Of a stretch of DNA of 64,000 bases, positions 47,136 to 56,970 are shown piece after piece. The notes under the pieces were generated by a model that saw only the letters and a program-made list of their open reading frames with translations, was not told the origin of the DNA and searched no databases. Both the position numbers and the translations under genes were made by a program. This DNA comes from Atherinomorus stipes (lineage: Eukaryota; Chordata; Actinopteri; Atheriniformes; Atherinidae), in NCBI GenBank assembly GCA_023101725.1, contig JALJCO010013447.1, forward strand, positions 1-64,000. Direction: 5' to 3'. Every line of letters starts with the position of its first letter. Position 1 is the stretch's first letter.

Positions 47136-47150
47136 CCCTCTAGGTGGCGC
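47136..47150 (+). promoter_or_regulatory. CTCF-like site 2
   Basis: CCCTCTAGGTGGCGC is a close match to the CTCF core, in the same orientation as site 1 and about 110 bp downstream. Two co-oriented sites between the zinc-finger gene and the opsin would suit an insulator, but this is inference. Confidence 0.45.
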
Positions 47151-47159
47151 TGGAGGCCC

Positions 47160-47540
47160 GAGCTTGGGAAGGCCCTGTGGTTAAGAATCAGTGCACCAGG
47201 AGGACGCCTCGGGGTGGACATGGAGGTCACCCTGCTGTGAAGGAAACGTTCAGCAGCATTTGTGCTACAATGTTCCAACTCCCAGATTGATCCATCAATC
47301 GATGGCTAAATGGGACAAAAAGCTCTTCTGGCTGATGAACTCCAGCTGCATTGTGGATGAAAACAGCTTTCTGTGTGGAAGAGTCCGTTTCTGTCAAAAA
47401 TTCTGACCTCAGATAATTTCATTACCCAGCATTCACTAGTTAATGACGTACAAACCTCCAGGAAACCTGTCTGAAATCTTAAAAAGCTCAATCTCACCTG
47501 CTCACCAGTCCTGGACCTGGATCTTCTTTCACCACGCTCA
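47160..47540. other. Unique intergenic stretch, no gene seen
   Basis: About 380 bp of ordinary-looking unique DNA with short open frames on both strands (71 codons or fewer) and no recognisable motif or family. No start context, splice structure or homology supports a gene. Confidence 0.5.
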
Positions 47541-48800
47541 GACCAGTTCAGCAGCCGGACTCTGGACTGCAGGCAGACCAGTTCAGCAGCAGGACTCTGG
47601 ACTGCAGGCAGACCAGTTCAGCAGATGGACTCTGGACTGCAGGTAGACCAGTTCAGCAGATGGACTCTGGACTGCAGGCAGACCAGTTCAGCAGCCGGAC
47701 TCTGGACTGCAGGCAGACCAGTTCAGCAGCCGGACTCTGGACTGCAGGCAGACCAGTTCAGCAGCTGGACTCTGGACTGCAGGCAGACCAGTTCAGCAGA
47801 TGGACTCTGGACTGCAGGCAGACCAGTTCAGCAGATGGATTCTGGACTGCAGACAGACCAGTTCAGCAGCAGGACTCTGGACTGCAGGCAGACCAGTTCA
47901 GCAGCTGGACTCTGGACTGCAGGCAGACCAGTTCAGCAGCTGGACTCTGGACTGCAGGCAGACCAGTTCAGCAGCTGGACTCTGGACTGCAGGCAGACCA
48001 GTTCAGCAGCTGGACTCTGGACTGCAGGCAGACCAGTTCAGCAGCTGGACTCTGGACTGCAGGCAGACCAGTTCAGCAGCAGGACTCTGGACTGCAGACA
48101 GACCAGTTCAGCAGCTGGACTCTGGACTGCAGGCAGACCAGTTCAGCAGCAGGACTCTGGACTGCAGACGGACCAGTTCAGCAGCAGGACTCTGGACTGC
48201 AGGCGGACCAGTTCAGCAGCAGGACTCTGGACTGCAGGCAGACCAGTTCAGCAGCAGGACTCTGGACTGCAGGCAGACCAGTTCAGCAGCTGGACTCTGG
48301 ACTGCAGGCAGACCAGTTCAGCAGCTGGACTCTGGACTGCAGGTAGACCAGTTCAGCAGATGGACTCTGGACTGCAGGCAGACCAGTTCAGCAGATGGAC
48401 TCTGGACTGCAGGCAGACCAGTTCAGCAGCAGGACTCTGGACTGCAGGCAGACCAGTTCAGCAGCAGGACTCTGGACTGCAGGCAGACCAGTTCAGCAGC
48501 AGGACTCTGGACTGCAGGCAGACCAGTTCAGCAGCAGGACTCTGGACTGCAGACAGACCAGTTCAGCAGCAGGACTCTGGACTGCAGGCAGACCAGTTCA
48601 GCAGCAGGACTCTGGACTGCAGGCAGACCAGTTCAGCAGCTGGACTCTGGACTGCAGGCAGACCAGTTCAGCAGATGGACTCTGGACTGCAGGCAGACCA
48701 GTTCAGCAGCAGGATTCTGGACTGCAGGCAGACCAGTTCAGCAGCCGGGCTCTGGACTGCAGGCAGACCAGTTCAGTAGCAGGACTCTGGACTGCAGGTA
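47541..48800. repeat. 35-bp tandem array, about 36 copies
   Basis: The unit is gcaggcagaccagttcagca plus gctggactctggact (35 bp). Variation is concentrated at one site (gcagctgg, gcagcagg, gcagccgg, gcagatgg). The period is not a multiple of three, and three + frames remain open with a 35-residue super-period (for example LDCRQTSSAAGLWTAGRPVQ); these are artefacts. It is flanked by unique DNA on both sides. Confidence 0.95.
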
Positions 48801-48809
48801 GATCATGGA

Positions 48810-49185
48810 GAGTCAACATTTCCCGCTGTGTGGTATCTGAAACATCTACAGAGCGTTTCCAGTTTCCAAGCCTCACTTTGTTTCTGGATCTGACCTATAA
48901 AACAGTCTGACCCTGTTTTTAGCAAAGTTGTGAGTTTGAAACTCATTAGTGTCCAAAACAACCCCATTAACCTGCAACAATCAGGTCACATCTGGTCCAG
49001 AAGTTGATTTATTCTCTGAAAGTTATCGGATTGGAAGGCGGTTGACTCAGTTGTACCCTGTCATCCATTGATCAGTCCAATATAAAGAGCTTCACCAGGA
49101 CAGATCCACCGCAGACGGCCAACAGAGCTGGGCTTGCTCAGACCGACCAACAAAGACCAGGAAAACTCTGAAAATCTCTGACCCA
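48810..49185. other. Unique intergenic stretch, no gene seen
   Basis: About 375 bp without recognisable coding sequence, RNA gene or repeat. It separates the 35-bp array from the 22-bp array upstream of the opsin. Confidence 0.5.
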
Positions 49186-49189
49186 ACAT

Positions 49190-51010
49190 CCAGCCTACCT
49201 TCAGCTGGCATCCAGCTGGAATCCAGCCAACATCCAGCCGAAATCCAGCCAACGTCCAGCCGAAATCCAGCCAACATCCAGCCGAAATCCAGCCAACATC
49301 CAGCCGAAATCCAGCCAACATCCAGCCAACATCCAGCCAACATCCAGCCGACCTTCATCCAACGTCCAGCCGAAATCCAGCCAACATCCAGCCGACCTTC
49401 AGCCAACGTCCAGCCGAAATCCAGCCAACGTCCAGCCGAAATCCAGCCAACATCCAGCCGACCTTCATCCAACGTCCAGCCGAAATCCAGCCAACGTCCA
49501 GCCGAAATCCAGCCAACGTCCAGCCGAAATTCAGCCAACGTCCAGTCTACCTTCAGCTGGCATCCAGCCGGAATCCAGCCAACGTCCAGCCGAAATCCAG
49601 CCAACGTCCAGCCGAAATCCAGCCAACGTCCAGCCGAAATCCAGCCAACGGCCAGCCGAAATCCAGCCAACATCCAGCCGAAATCCAGCCAACGTCCAGC
49701 CGAAATCCAGCCAACATCCAGCCGAAATCCAGCCAACATCCAGCCGACCTTCATCCAACGTCCAGCCGAAATCCAGCCAACATCCAGCCGACCTTCAGCC
49801 AACGTCCAGCCGAAATCCAGCCAACGTCCAGCCGAAATCCAGCCAACATCCAGCCGAAATCCAGCCAACATCCAGCCGACCTTCATCCAACGTCCAGCCG
49901 AAATCCAGCCAACATCCAGCCGACCTTCAGCCAACGTCCAGCGAAATCCAGCCAGCGTCCAGCCGAAATCAATAGCGTCCAGCCGAAATCCAGCCAGCGT
50001 CCAGCCGAAATCCAGCCAACATCCAGCCGAAATCCAGCCAACGTCCAGCCGAAATTCAGCCAACGTCCAGTCTACCTTCAGCTGGCATCCAGCCGGAATC
50101 CAGCCAACGTCCAGCCGAAATCCAGCCAACGTCCAGCCGAAATCCAGCCAACGTCCAGCCGAAATCCAGCCAACATCCAGCCGACCTTCATCCAACGTCA
50201 GCCGAAATCCAGCCAACATCCAGCCGACCTTCAGCTAGCGTCCAGCGAAATCCAGCCAGCGTCCAGCCGAAATCCAGCCAACATCCAGCCGAAATCCAGC
50301 CAACATCCAGCCGACCTTCATCCAACGTCCAGCGAAATCCAGCCAACATCCAGCCGACCTTCAGCCAGCGTCCAGCGAAATCCAGCCAACGTCCAGCGAA
50401 ATCCAGCCAGCGTCCAGCCGAAATCCAGCCGGCGTCCAGCGAAATCCAGCCAGCGTCCAGCGAAATCCAGCCAACATCCAGCGAAATCCAGCCAACGTCC
50501 AGCGAAATTCAGCCAACGTCCAGTCTACCTTCAGCTGGCATCCAGCCGGAATCCAGCCAACGTCCAGCCGAAATCCAGCCAACATCCAGCCGACCTTCAG
50601 CCAACGTCCAGCCGAAATCCAGCCAACGTCCAGCCGAAATCCAGCCAACGTCCAGCCGAAATCCAGCCAACGTCCAGCCGAAATCCAGCCAACATCCAGC
50701 CGAAATCCAGCCAACGTCCAGCCGAAATTCAGCCAACGTCCAGTCTACCTTCAGCTGGCATCCAGCCGGAATCCAGCCAACGTCCAGCCGAAATTCAGCC
50801 AACGTCCAGTCTACCTTCAGCTGGCATCCAGCCGGAATCCAGCCAACGTCCAGCCGAAATCCAGCCAACGTCCAGCCGAAATCCAGCCAACGTCCAGCCG
50901 AAATCCAGCCAACATCCAGCCGACCTTCATCCAACGTCCAGCCGAAATCCAGCCAACATCCAGCCGACCTTAAGCCAACATCCAGCCAACATCTAGCCAA
51001 CATACAGCTG
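49190..51010. repeat. 22-bp (2 x 11) tandem array upstream of the opsin
   Basis: The basic unit is aacgtccagccgaaatccag plus cc (22 bp), which is two 11-mers, tccagccaacg and tccagccgaaa. Longer units with cagctggcatccagccggaa recur at about 49550, 50080, 50530, 50750 and 50815, showing block duplications. Minus-strand readings (GWISAGRWLDF) are open in all frames and are spurious. The array ends about 150 bp before the opsin ATG. Confidence 0.93.
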
Positions 51011-51067
51011 GCCTTTACCCAACACCCAGTCAACCTCCAGCCAGCATCCAATTAACCTTTAACTCTC

Positions 51068-51130
51068 ATCTGGACTCGTCTGGCCCTGGTCCGGCCCTGG
51101 TCCGGCCCTGGTCTGGCCCTGGTCTGGCCT
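51068..51130. repeat. 11-bp GGCCCTGGTCC/T repeat, about 5 copies
   Basis: A short run of ggccctggtcc and ggccctggtct immediately upstream of the opsin start. It has an 11-bp period like the larger array just before it but a different sequence. Confidence 0.85.
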
Positions 51131-51157
51131 TGGACTATCAGTCTCCACCTGAACGAG

Positions 51158-52540
51158 ATGGCTTATCTCTGTTCTCAGGGAGGAAACTGTACAGAAAACC
51201 ATCAGCACTTCAGGATGTTAAAGCGTGTGCACCCACCTGGCTACGCCCCCACACACGCCCCCCCGCCACAGCCTCAGCTGTTCCCTACGGTGGACGTCCC
51301 TGACCACGCCCATTACATCATCGGCTCTGTCATCCTGCTGGTGGGGGTAACGGGTGTGCTGGGAAACGCCCTGGTCATCTACGTCTTCTGTCGCAGTCGG
51401 ACGCTCCGGTCTCCTAGCAACGTGTTGGTGGTGAACCTGGCGGCGGCGGACTTCCTGATGTCGGTGACGCAGTCCCCGGTCTTCTTCGTGGCGAGCATGC
51501 ACCGCCGCTGGGTGTTCGGGGAGCGCGCCTGCGAGCTGTACGCCTTCTGCGGCGCTCTGTTCGGCATCGCCTCCATGATGACGCTCACGGCCATCGCTGC
51601 GGACCGCTGCCTGGCCATCACGCGGCCGCTGGTGCTGGTGGGCGGCACCAGCCCCCGGCGGGTGTACGCGGTAGTCGTGGGGGTGTGGCTGTACTCCCTG
51701 GGCTGGAGTCTGCCTCCGTTCTTCGGCTGGAGCGCCTATGTCCCTGAAGGCCTGCAGACGTCCTGCAGCTGGGACTACATGAGCTTCACCACGGCCGTGC
51801 GCACCTACACCATCCTGCTGTTCGTCTTCGTCTTCTTCTTCCCGCTGGCGCTCATCGCCGGCTGCTACCTCGCCATCTTCAGGGCGGTCCGGAGGGCGGG
51901 GCAGGAGGTAGCCCGGCTGAACTGCGGAGAGACTAACAAGGCGTACGAGCGGCTGCGCAGCGAGTGGCGGATGGCCAAAGTGGCTCTGGCAGTGATCCTG
52001 CTCTTCGTCCTGTCCTGGTCGCCGTACTCCGCGGTGGCGCTCACGGCCACCGCAGGCTACGCCCACCTGCTGACCCCGTACATGAACTCGGTCCCCGCCG
52101 TCATCGCCAAGGCTTCCGCCATCCACAACCCCATCATCTACGCCATCACCCACCCCAAGTACCGAGCCGCCATCAGCCGCTACTTCCCGCTGCTTCGCTC
52201 CCTGCTCCGGCTACACGACAAGGATCTGCGCTCGTCCTTCAGCTCCAGCGCCGCCTCGTCCCGTCGCACCACCCTCACCGGCTCGCCGGGACTCCGGCTC
52301 GGCCCCGGGATGCGGGCCAACGGGCGCTGGGGGAAGAGCCGGCTGTCCTCCGCATCCGACACGGAGTCCTGCTGGACAGAGAGTGAAGCCGACGGGTCCA
52401 GCGCCGGATCCAACGTCTTCAACCGGCAGCCGGCCACAGAGGTCGGTGCCGAGCCCCCCAGCTGCCCCCCCACAGATCAGCCGCCTGAGCTGGATGGGCC
52501 CGACGGGGCCGTCGCCATGGAGGCCAAACCTCTGCTGTGA
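51158..52540 (+). CDS. opn4: Melanopsin-type opsin, intronless in the seven-helix region
   Basis: The 460-residue frame is a complete seven-transmembrane opsin. Visible marks are LGN in TM1 (N70), D98 in TM2, and the disulfide pair C125 and C203. Y128 sits at the usual counterion site and E197 at the alternative counterion. ADRCLAITRPL (149-158) ends TM3, TM6 is WRMAKVALAVILL, the Schiff-base lysine is K318 in IAKAS, and NPIIY (324-328) is followed by the HPK motif (332-334) typical of Gq-coupled rhabdomeric opsins. Tyr at the counterion site, HPK and a Ser/Thr-rich tail point to melanopsin, a retinal-based light sensor signalling through Gq and PLC. Oddities: DRC replaces DRY, and no introns interrupt the body, suggesting a retrogene-type paralogue such as the intronless teleost opn4.1 (the paralogue assignment is uncertain). 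N10-C-T may be glycosylated. TCTGTTCTCAG just inside the first codons (to 51179) looks like an acceptor, so the real first exon could lie upstream. Confidence 0.9.
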   Translation: MAYLCSQGGNCTENHQHFRMLKRVHPPGYAPTHAPPPQPQLFPTVDVPDHAHYIIGSVILLVGVTGVLGNALVIYVFCRSRTLRSPSNVLVVNLAAADFLMSVTQSPVFFVASMHRRWVFGERACELYAFCGALFGIASMMTLTAIAADRCLAITRPLVLVGGTSPRRVYAVVVGVWLYSLGWSLPPFFGWSAYVPEGLQTSCSWDYMSFTTAVRTYTILLFVFVFFFPLALIAGCYLAIFRAVRRAGQEVARLNCGETNKAYERLRSEWRMAKVALAVILLFVLSWSPYSAVALTATAGYAHLLTPYMNSVPAVIAKASAIHNPIIYAITHPKYRAAISRYFPLLRSLLRLHDKDLRSSFSSSAASSRRTTLTGSPGLRLGPGMRANGRWGKSRLSSASDTESCWTESEADGSSAGSNVFNRQPATEVGAEPPSCPPTDQPPELDGPDGAVAMEAKPLL

Positions 52541-52908
52541 CACCTGCTCTGATCAGGTCATGATCTGGTTCTGATCCGGTTCTCACCTGGTGTCGAGAAT
52601 GACACAAATATTCATTTTCACGTCTTCAGTCTGTCCAGATGTTACCATGGTAACTGAGGCGTGATTACAGCGTTCCATCAGCGTGACAGACATGCCGAGC
52701 ATCCTCTGGGCCGGATCCGGACCAACGCCGGCCTGTTCCTGCACAGCCAGTGCTGGGGTCTGTCAGATTTGTAGGTTTGTGTTTGAGGATCGACCGCAGG
52801 TTCCCACTGGGTGTAGGGTGGGGGGAGTTTCATGGCCATCAACCCAAAATCTTAATATTTGCTCCCCGAGCCATTTCAGTTTGTTCCACCTCTGCCAGAA
52901 GCCAGGAC
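52541..52908. other. Opsin 3' flank with a perfect X-box palindrome
   Basis: No gene is seen. GTTACCATGGTAAC at 52641-52654 is a perfect 14-bp palindrome matching the RFX X-box consensus, 101 bp after the opsin stop. The remaining sequence is unique with short, unsupported open frames. Confidence 0.5.
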
Positions 52909-53187
52909 TGTCATGTCTGGAGGGTGCTTCCTGATTGGTGCCACCTGTGCCAGGTACCCTCATTCTGCTCACTCCCCCCTTGGATCATAGTTTTTCTTGC
53001 CCCTGGATTGCCCCACCTGGACGTCTGCCTGCCCAGCTGTGACCCTCACCTTGTTTTTGCCTTACCCACCCCTGGATTTTGCATCATCACCTTCAAGCTT
53101 CTCCCCATTTTTCTTTAGAATAAACATTCTTAACATCACCTGTCCTGGTTTGTTTTTTCTTTGAGTCCAAGTTTCCTGCTCCTGACA
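52909..53187 (+). mobile_element. Solo LTR (279 bp) with 5-bp target-site duplication
   Basis: The segment starts TGTCATGTCTGG and ends GCTCCTGACA, giving the TG...CA ends and short TGTCA/TGACA inverted repeat of an LTR. It is flanked by AGGAC on both sides (52904-52908 and 53188-53192), a 5-bp duplication as made by Gypsy-type and many other LTR integrases. An AATAAA at 53119-53124 lies in the expected place, about 60 bp before the 3' end. No internal retroviral or retrotransposon genes are nearby, so it is a solo LTR left by recombination. The family name is not known. Confidence 0.75.
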
Positions 53188-53192
53188 AGGAC

Positions 53193-53360
53193 TGTTGTCT
53201 CGTTCTCACAGTCCCGAGTCCCGCAGTCACTTAGTTCTCGTGGACGTAATTGATACTTTTTCTTTTTCAGGCAAGCTTTTTTCCGGATGCCCCAGACAAT
53301 CAGAAAGGGGATTAACCAGAAAATGCGTTTTTCCCCAGTTCTCCCAGATCCCCCAGTCCT
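53193..53360. other. Short unique stretch between solo LTR and 35-bp array
   Basis: About 170 bp with no recognised feature. It leads into the 35-bp array through cccagtcctcagcagtccag. Confidence 0.4.
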
Positions 53361-53361
53361 C

Positions 53362-54693
53362 AGCAGTCCAGTCCCTGGACCTTTGGCAGAATACCAGTCT
53401 GTCCAGTCCCTGGACCTTTGTCAGAATACCAGTCTGTCCAGTCCCTGGACCTTTGTCAGAATACCAGTCTGTCCAGTCCCTGGACCTTTGTCAGAATACC
53501 AGTCTGTCCAGTCCCTGGACCTTTAGCAGAATACCAGTCTGTCCAGTCCCTGGACCTTTAGCAGAATACCAGTCTGTCCAGTCCCTGGACCTTTGGCAGA
53601 ATACCAGTTTGTCCAGTCCCTGGACCTTTGGCAGAATACCAGTTTGTCCAGTCCCTGGACCTTTAGCAGAATACCAGTCTGTCCAGTCCCTGGACCTTTG
53701 GCAGAATACCAGTCTGTCCAGTCCCTGGACCTTTAGCAGAATACCAGTCTGTCCAGTCCCTGGACCTTTAGCAGAATACCAGTCTGTCCAGTCCCTGGAC
53801 CTTTAGCAGAATACCAGTCTGTCCAGTCCCTGGACCTTTGGCATAATACCAGTCTGTCCAGTCCCTGGACCTTTAGCAGAATACCAGTCTGTCCAGTCCC
53901 TGGACCTTTGGCAGAATACCAGTCTGTCCAGTCCCTGGACCTTTGGCAGAATACCAGTCTGTCCAGTCCCTGGACCTTTGGCAGAATACCAGTCTGTCCA
54001 GTCCCTGGACCTTTAGCAGAATACCAGTCTGTCCAGTCCCTGGACCTTTAGCAGAATACCAGTCTGTCCAGTCCCTGGACCTTTGGCAGAATACCAGTCT
54101 GTCCAGTCCCTGGACCTTTGGCATAATACCAGTCTGTCCAGTCCCTGGACCTTTAGCAGAATACCAGTCTGTCCAGTCCCTGGACCTTTAGCAGAATACC
54201 AGTCTGTCCAGTCCCTGGACCTTTGGCAGAATACCAGTCTGTCCAGTCCCTGGACCTTTGGCAGAATACCAGTCTGTCCAGTCCCTGGACCTTTGGCATA
54301 ATACCAGTCTGTCCAGTCCCTGGACCTTTAGCAGAATACCAGTCTGTCCAGTCCCTGGACCTTTGGCAGAATACCAGTCTGTCCAGTCCCTGGACCTTTG
54401 GCAGAATACCAGTCTGTCCAGTCCCTGGACCTTTAGCAGAATACCAGTCTGTCCAGTCCCTGGACCTTTAGCAGAATACCAGTCTGTCCAGTCCCTGGAC
54501 CTTTAGCAGAATACCAGTCTGTCCAGTCCCTGGACCTTTGGCAGAATACCAGTCTGTCCAGTCCCTGGACCTTTAGCAGAATACCAGTTTGTCCAGTCCC
54601 TGGACCTTTAGCAGAATACCAGTCTGTCCAGTCCCTGGACCTTTGGCAGAATACCAGTCTGTCCAGTCCCTGGACCTTTAGCAGAATACCAGT
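53362..54693. repeat. 35-bp tandem array, about 38 copies
   Basis: The unit is ccagtccctggacctttggc plus agaataccagtctgt (35 bp). The only common variants are ttggc/ttagc/ttgtc, gcagaa/gcataa and tctgtc/tttgtc. Frames on both strands show a 35-residue period (FGRIPVCPVPGPLAEYQSVQ) and are artefacts. It has the same period as the array at 47541 but a different unit. Confidence 0.95.
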
Positions 54694-54785
54694 CCATCGA
54701 ACCCGTCCAGATCCAGGTTCTGGTGCAGGATCCACCCCTCCATCAGACCCGTCCAGATCCAGGTTCTGGTGCAGGATCTATATGC
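54694..54785. repeat. Direct repeat, 2 copies
   Basis: The segment cccgtccagatccaggttct followed by ggtgcaggatc occurs twice, about 47 bp apart, at the junction between the 35-bp and 26-bp arrays. Confidence 0.7.
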
Positions 54786-54904
54786 TAGTTCCTCTGGAAC
54801 TTGTCCAGTGAGACAACCTGGACTGGATCGGGTCTTGTACAGGGGCTAGACTGCAGGATGCTGTTGGATGAAGGTTTTAGAAAAACCTTCAGTCAGAGAA
54901 CTGT

Positions 54905-55718
54905 TGATCCAGACCCTGAAACTGGACTCTGGATCAGGACCCCAAAACTGGACTCTGGATTGGGACCCTGATACTGTACTGTGGATCTGGACCCTGAAAC
55001 TGGAATGTGGATCAGGACCCTGAAACTGGACTATGGATCCAGACCCTGAAACTGGACTTTGTATCTGGACCCTGAAACTGGACTCTGAATCAGGACCCTG
55101 AAACTGGACTTTGGGTCAGGACCCTGAAACTGGACTTTGTATCTGGACCCTGAAACTGGACTCTGGATCCAGACCCTACAACTGGACTCTGGATCTGGAC
55201 CCTGAAACTGGACTCTGGATCAGGACCCTGAAACTGGACTCTGGATCCAGACCCTACAACTGGACTCTGGATCTGGACCCTGAAACTGGACTCTCGGTCA
55301 GGACCCAGATACTGGACTCTGGATCAGGACCCTGAAACTGGAATGTGGATCAGGACCCTGAAACTGGACTCTGGATCCAGACCCTACAACTGGACTCTGG
55401 ATCTGGACCCTGAAACTGGACTCTCGGTCAGGACCCAGATACTGGACTCTGGATCAGGACCCTGAAACTGGAATGTGGATCAGGACCCAGATACTGGACT
55501 CTGGATCAGGACCCTGAAACTGGACTATGGATCCAGACCCTGAAACTGGACTTTGTATCTGGACCCTGAAACTGGACTCTGGATCAAGACCCTGAAACTG
55601 GACTCTGGATCCAGACCCTGAAACTGGACTCTGGATCCAGACCCTGAAACTGGACTCTGGATCCAGACCCTACAACTGGACTCTGGATCTGGACCCTGAA
55701 ACTGGACTCTGGATCTGG
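54905..55718. repeat. 26-bp tandem array, about 31 copies
   Basis: The unit is ccctgaaactggactctgga plus tccaga or tcagga (26 bp). Variants include ccctacaac, cccagatac, ctttgtatctgg and gaatgtgg. Larger blocks are duplicated (for example around 55230-55300 and 55370-55440). It has no coding potential beyond short shadows. Confidence 0.92.
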
Positions 55719-55719
55719 A

Positions 55720-56014
55720 CATGGGAGGGGAGGGGTACCACTGTAGACTTTGCTTCAGTCATGATTACATCATAATGACATCATGGTGACATCATGATGT
55801 CATTATGATGTCCCCCTTCAGCATCATGACATCTAACAGAAACCAGAAACAGCTTCCTTCAGCTGTTTCTGGTTGCCATGGTTACACCCCAGCTTACAGA
55901 TCAGTGATTGATGATGATGATGATGATGGTCCAGACGAATTATTGATTTGCTTGTGAATAAAGTTTGATTCAAATGTTTTTTTCTGGTGAGCTGAGATAT
56001 CAGCTGTTGGTTGG

Positions 56015-56097
<83 letters not shown>

Positions 56098-56370
56098 ATT
56101 GATTGATTGTTTGGTTTGAGCTGTCAGACATGTTTGTTTACAGTCTGATGCAGACACAAACAAACAAACGTGAGCCCGTCTTGCTTCTTCCCTGTCAAAC
56201 AGCATCAGGGCTGTAGATGATCGAACTTATTGATTTTGCTTTGGTGATGTCATCTTTTGTTATTGGGTTAAATCAACTTAAAAATCTGCAGAAGAACAAA
56301 GAGACAAACTCCTGAGTGGTTTATGCTTCAGTCACTCGCTCAGTACCAGCATGACATCACTGCACTCACA
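55720..56370. other. Intergenic DNA with simple repeats and an X-box-like motif
   Basis: It contains TGACATCATG/CATGATGTCA inverted motifs (55760-55815), GTTGCCATGGTTAC (55872-55885, X-box-like), a (GAT)n run (55910-55928) and a (GATT)n run with gattggttga variants (56008-56110). No gene is seen. A minus-strand frame through the (GATT)n run (INQSINQS) is a shadow. Confidence 0.6.
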
Positions 56371-56374
56371 AACA

Positions 56375-56910
56375 CAGGTACCAGTTTGTACTTAAAAGGG
56401 TCCAAAGCTTGTTGCTGGGGGGGTGGGGGGTTCCTTTCTGAAAGACATTTCTGTACCTTCATGGTCCATTTTTGTACCTTATCAAGCTGTATGAGTTAAT
56501 AAAGTACAATTAAACCAATTAAAGATGATGAATAAAAGTCAATAAAATAGAGATTATGACAACAATCAAAGATGCTAATAATAAATGAATAATTATTATA
56601 GAAATATTAGGCCAAACACATATATAATTATACATATAATTATTACTATGATTATTATGAAAATCATAATATAATAACTATAATTATACTACTGTTTAGA
56701 AGTACTGCTATTTATAGTTATTGTACAAGCTACACACATTTTTCAATGCTGCAGGTACCCTTAGGGTTGGAATGGTACAAATGTGTACTTTATATTACTT
56801 TGGACCCTTTTTCATAGTATATAGGTACTTCTGGCCTCATACAGACCAATATTGTACTTTTGAGAGAACGTTTGTAAAACATGTACCTGCAGGTACAGAA
56901 ACGATCCTGT
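56375..56910. mobile_element. GTACC-rich, MITE-like element halves around an AT-rich core
   Basis: Sequence at 56375-56500 (ggtaccagtttgtacttaaa, ttctgtaccttc, tttttgtacctta) and at 56745-56910 (aggtaccc, ggtacaaatgtgtac, ttgtacttttgag, gtacctgcaggtac) share GTAC-bearing motifs in inverted order. An AT-rich segment lies between them. This looks like a non-autonomous DNA element with palindromic ends, but I cannot name it or fix its boundaries. Its right part grades directly into the first copy of the 53-bp repeat. Confidence 0.35.
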
Positions 56911-56970
56911 CTCGTACCTGTTTCTGAGAGTGAAGTGTTAATGTTGCTGTTCCATCTCAGACTCGTACGT
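56911..56970 (+). repeat. Isolated first copy of the 53-bp repeat
   Basis: gtacctgtttctgagagtga runs through gttaatgttgctgttccatc and ends cagactcgtacgt. It is one complete unit of the array that otherwise begins at 58210, separated from it by the C-rich insertion. Confidence 0.85.

Noticed and set aside
47625..51051. Trp/Asp/Gly-rich frames in the 35-bp and 22-bp arrays
   Set aside because: Periods not divisible by three give super-periodic frames in all phases. There is no gene structure.
51218..52153. 311-codon minus-strand frame across the opsin
   Set aside because: It is a high-GC shadow of the opsin coding strand; the sense frame has all opsin signature residues.
52750..53118. 122-codon frame after the opsin as a small gene
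   Set aside because: It runs across the solo LTR boundary at 52909 and has no conserved features; it is best explained by LTR sequence.
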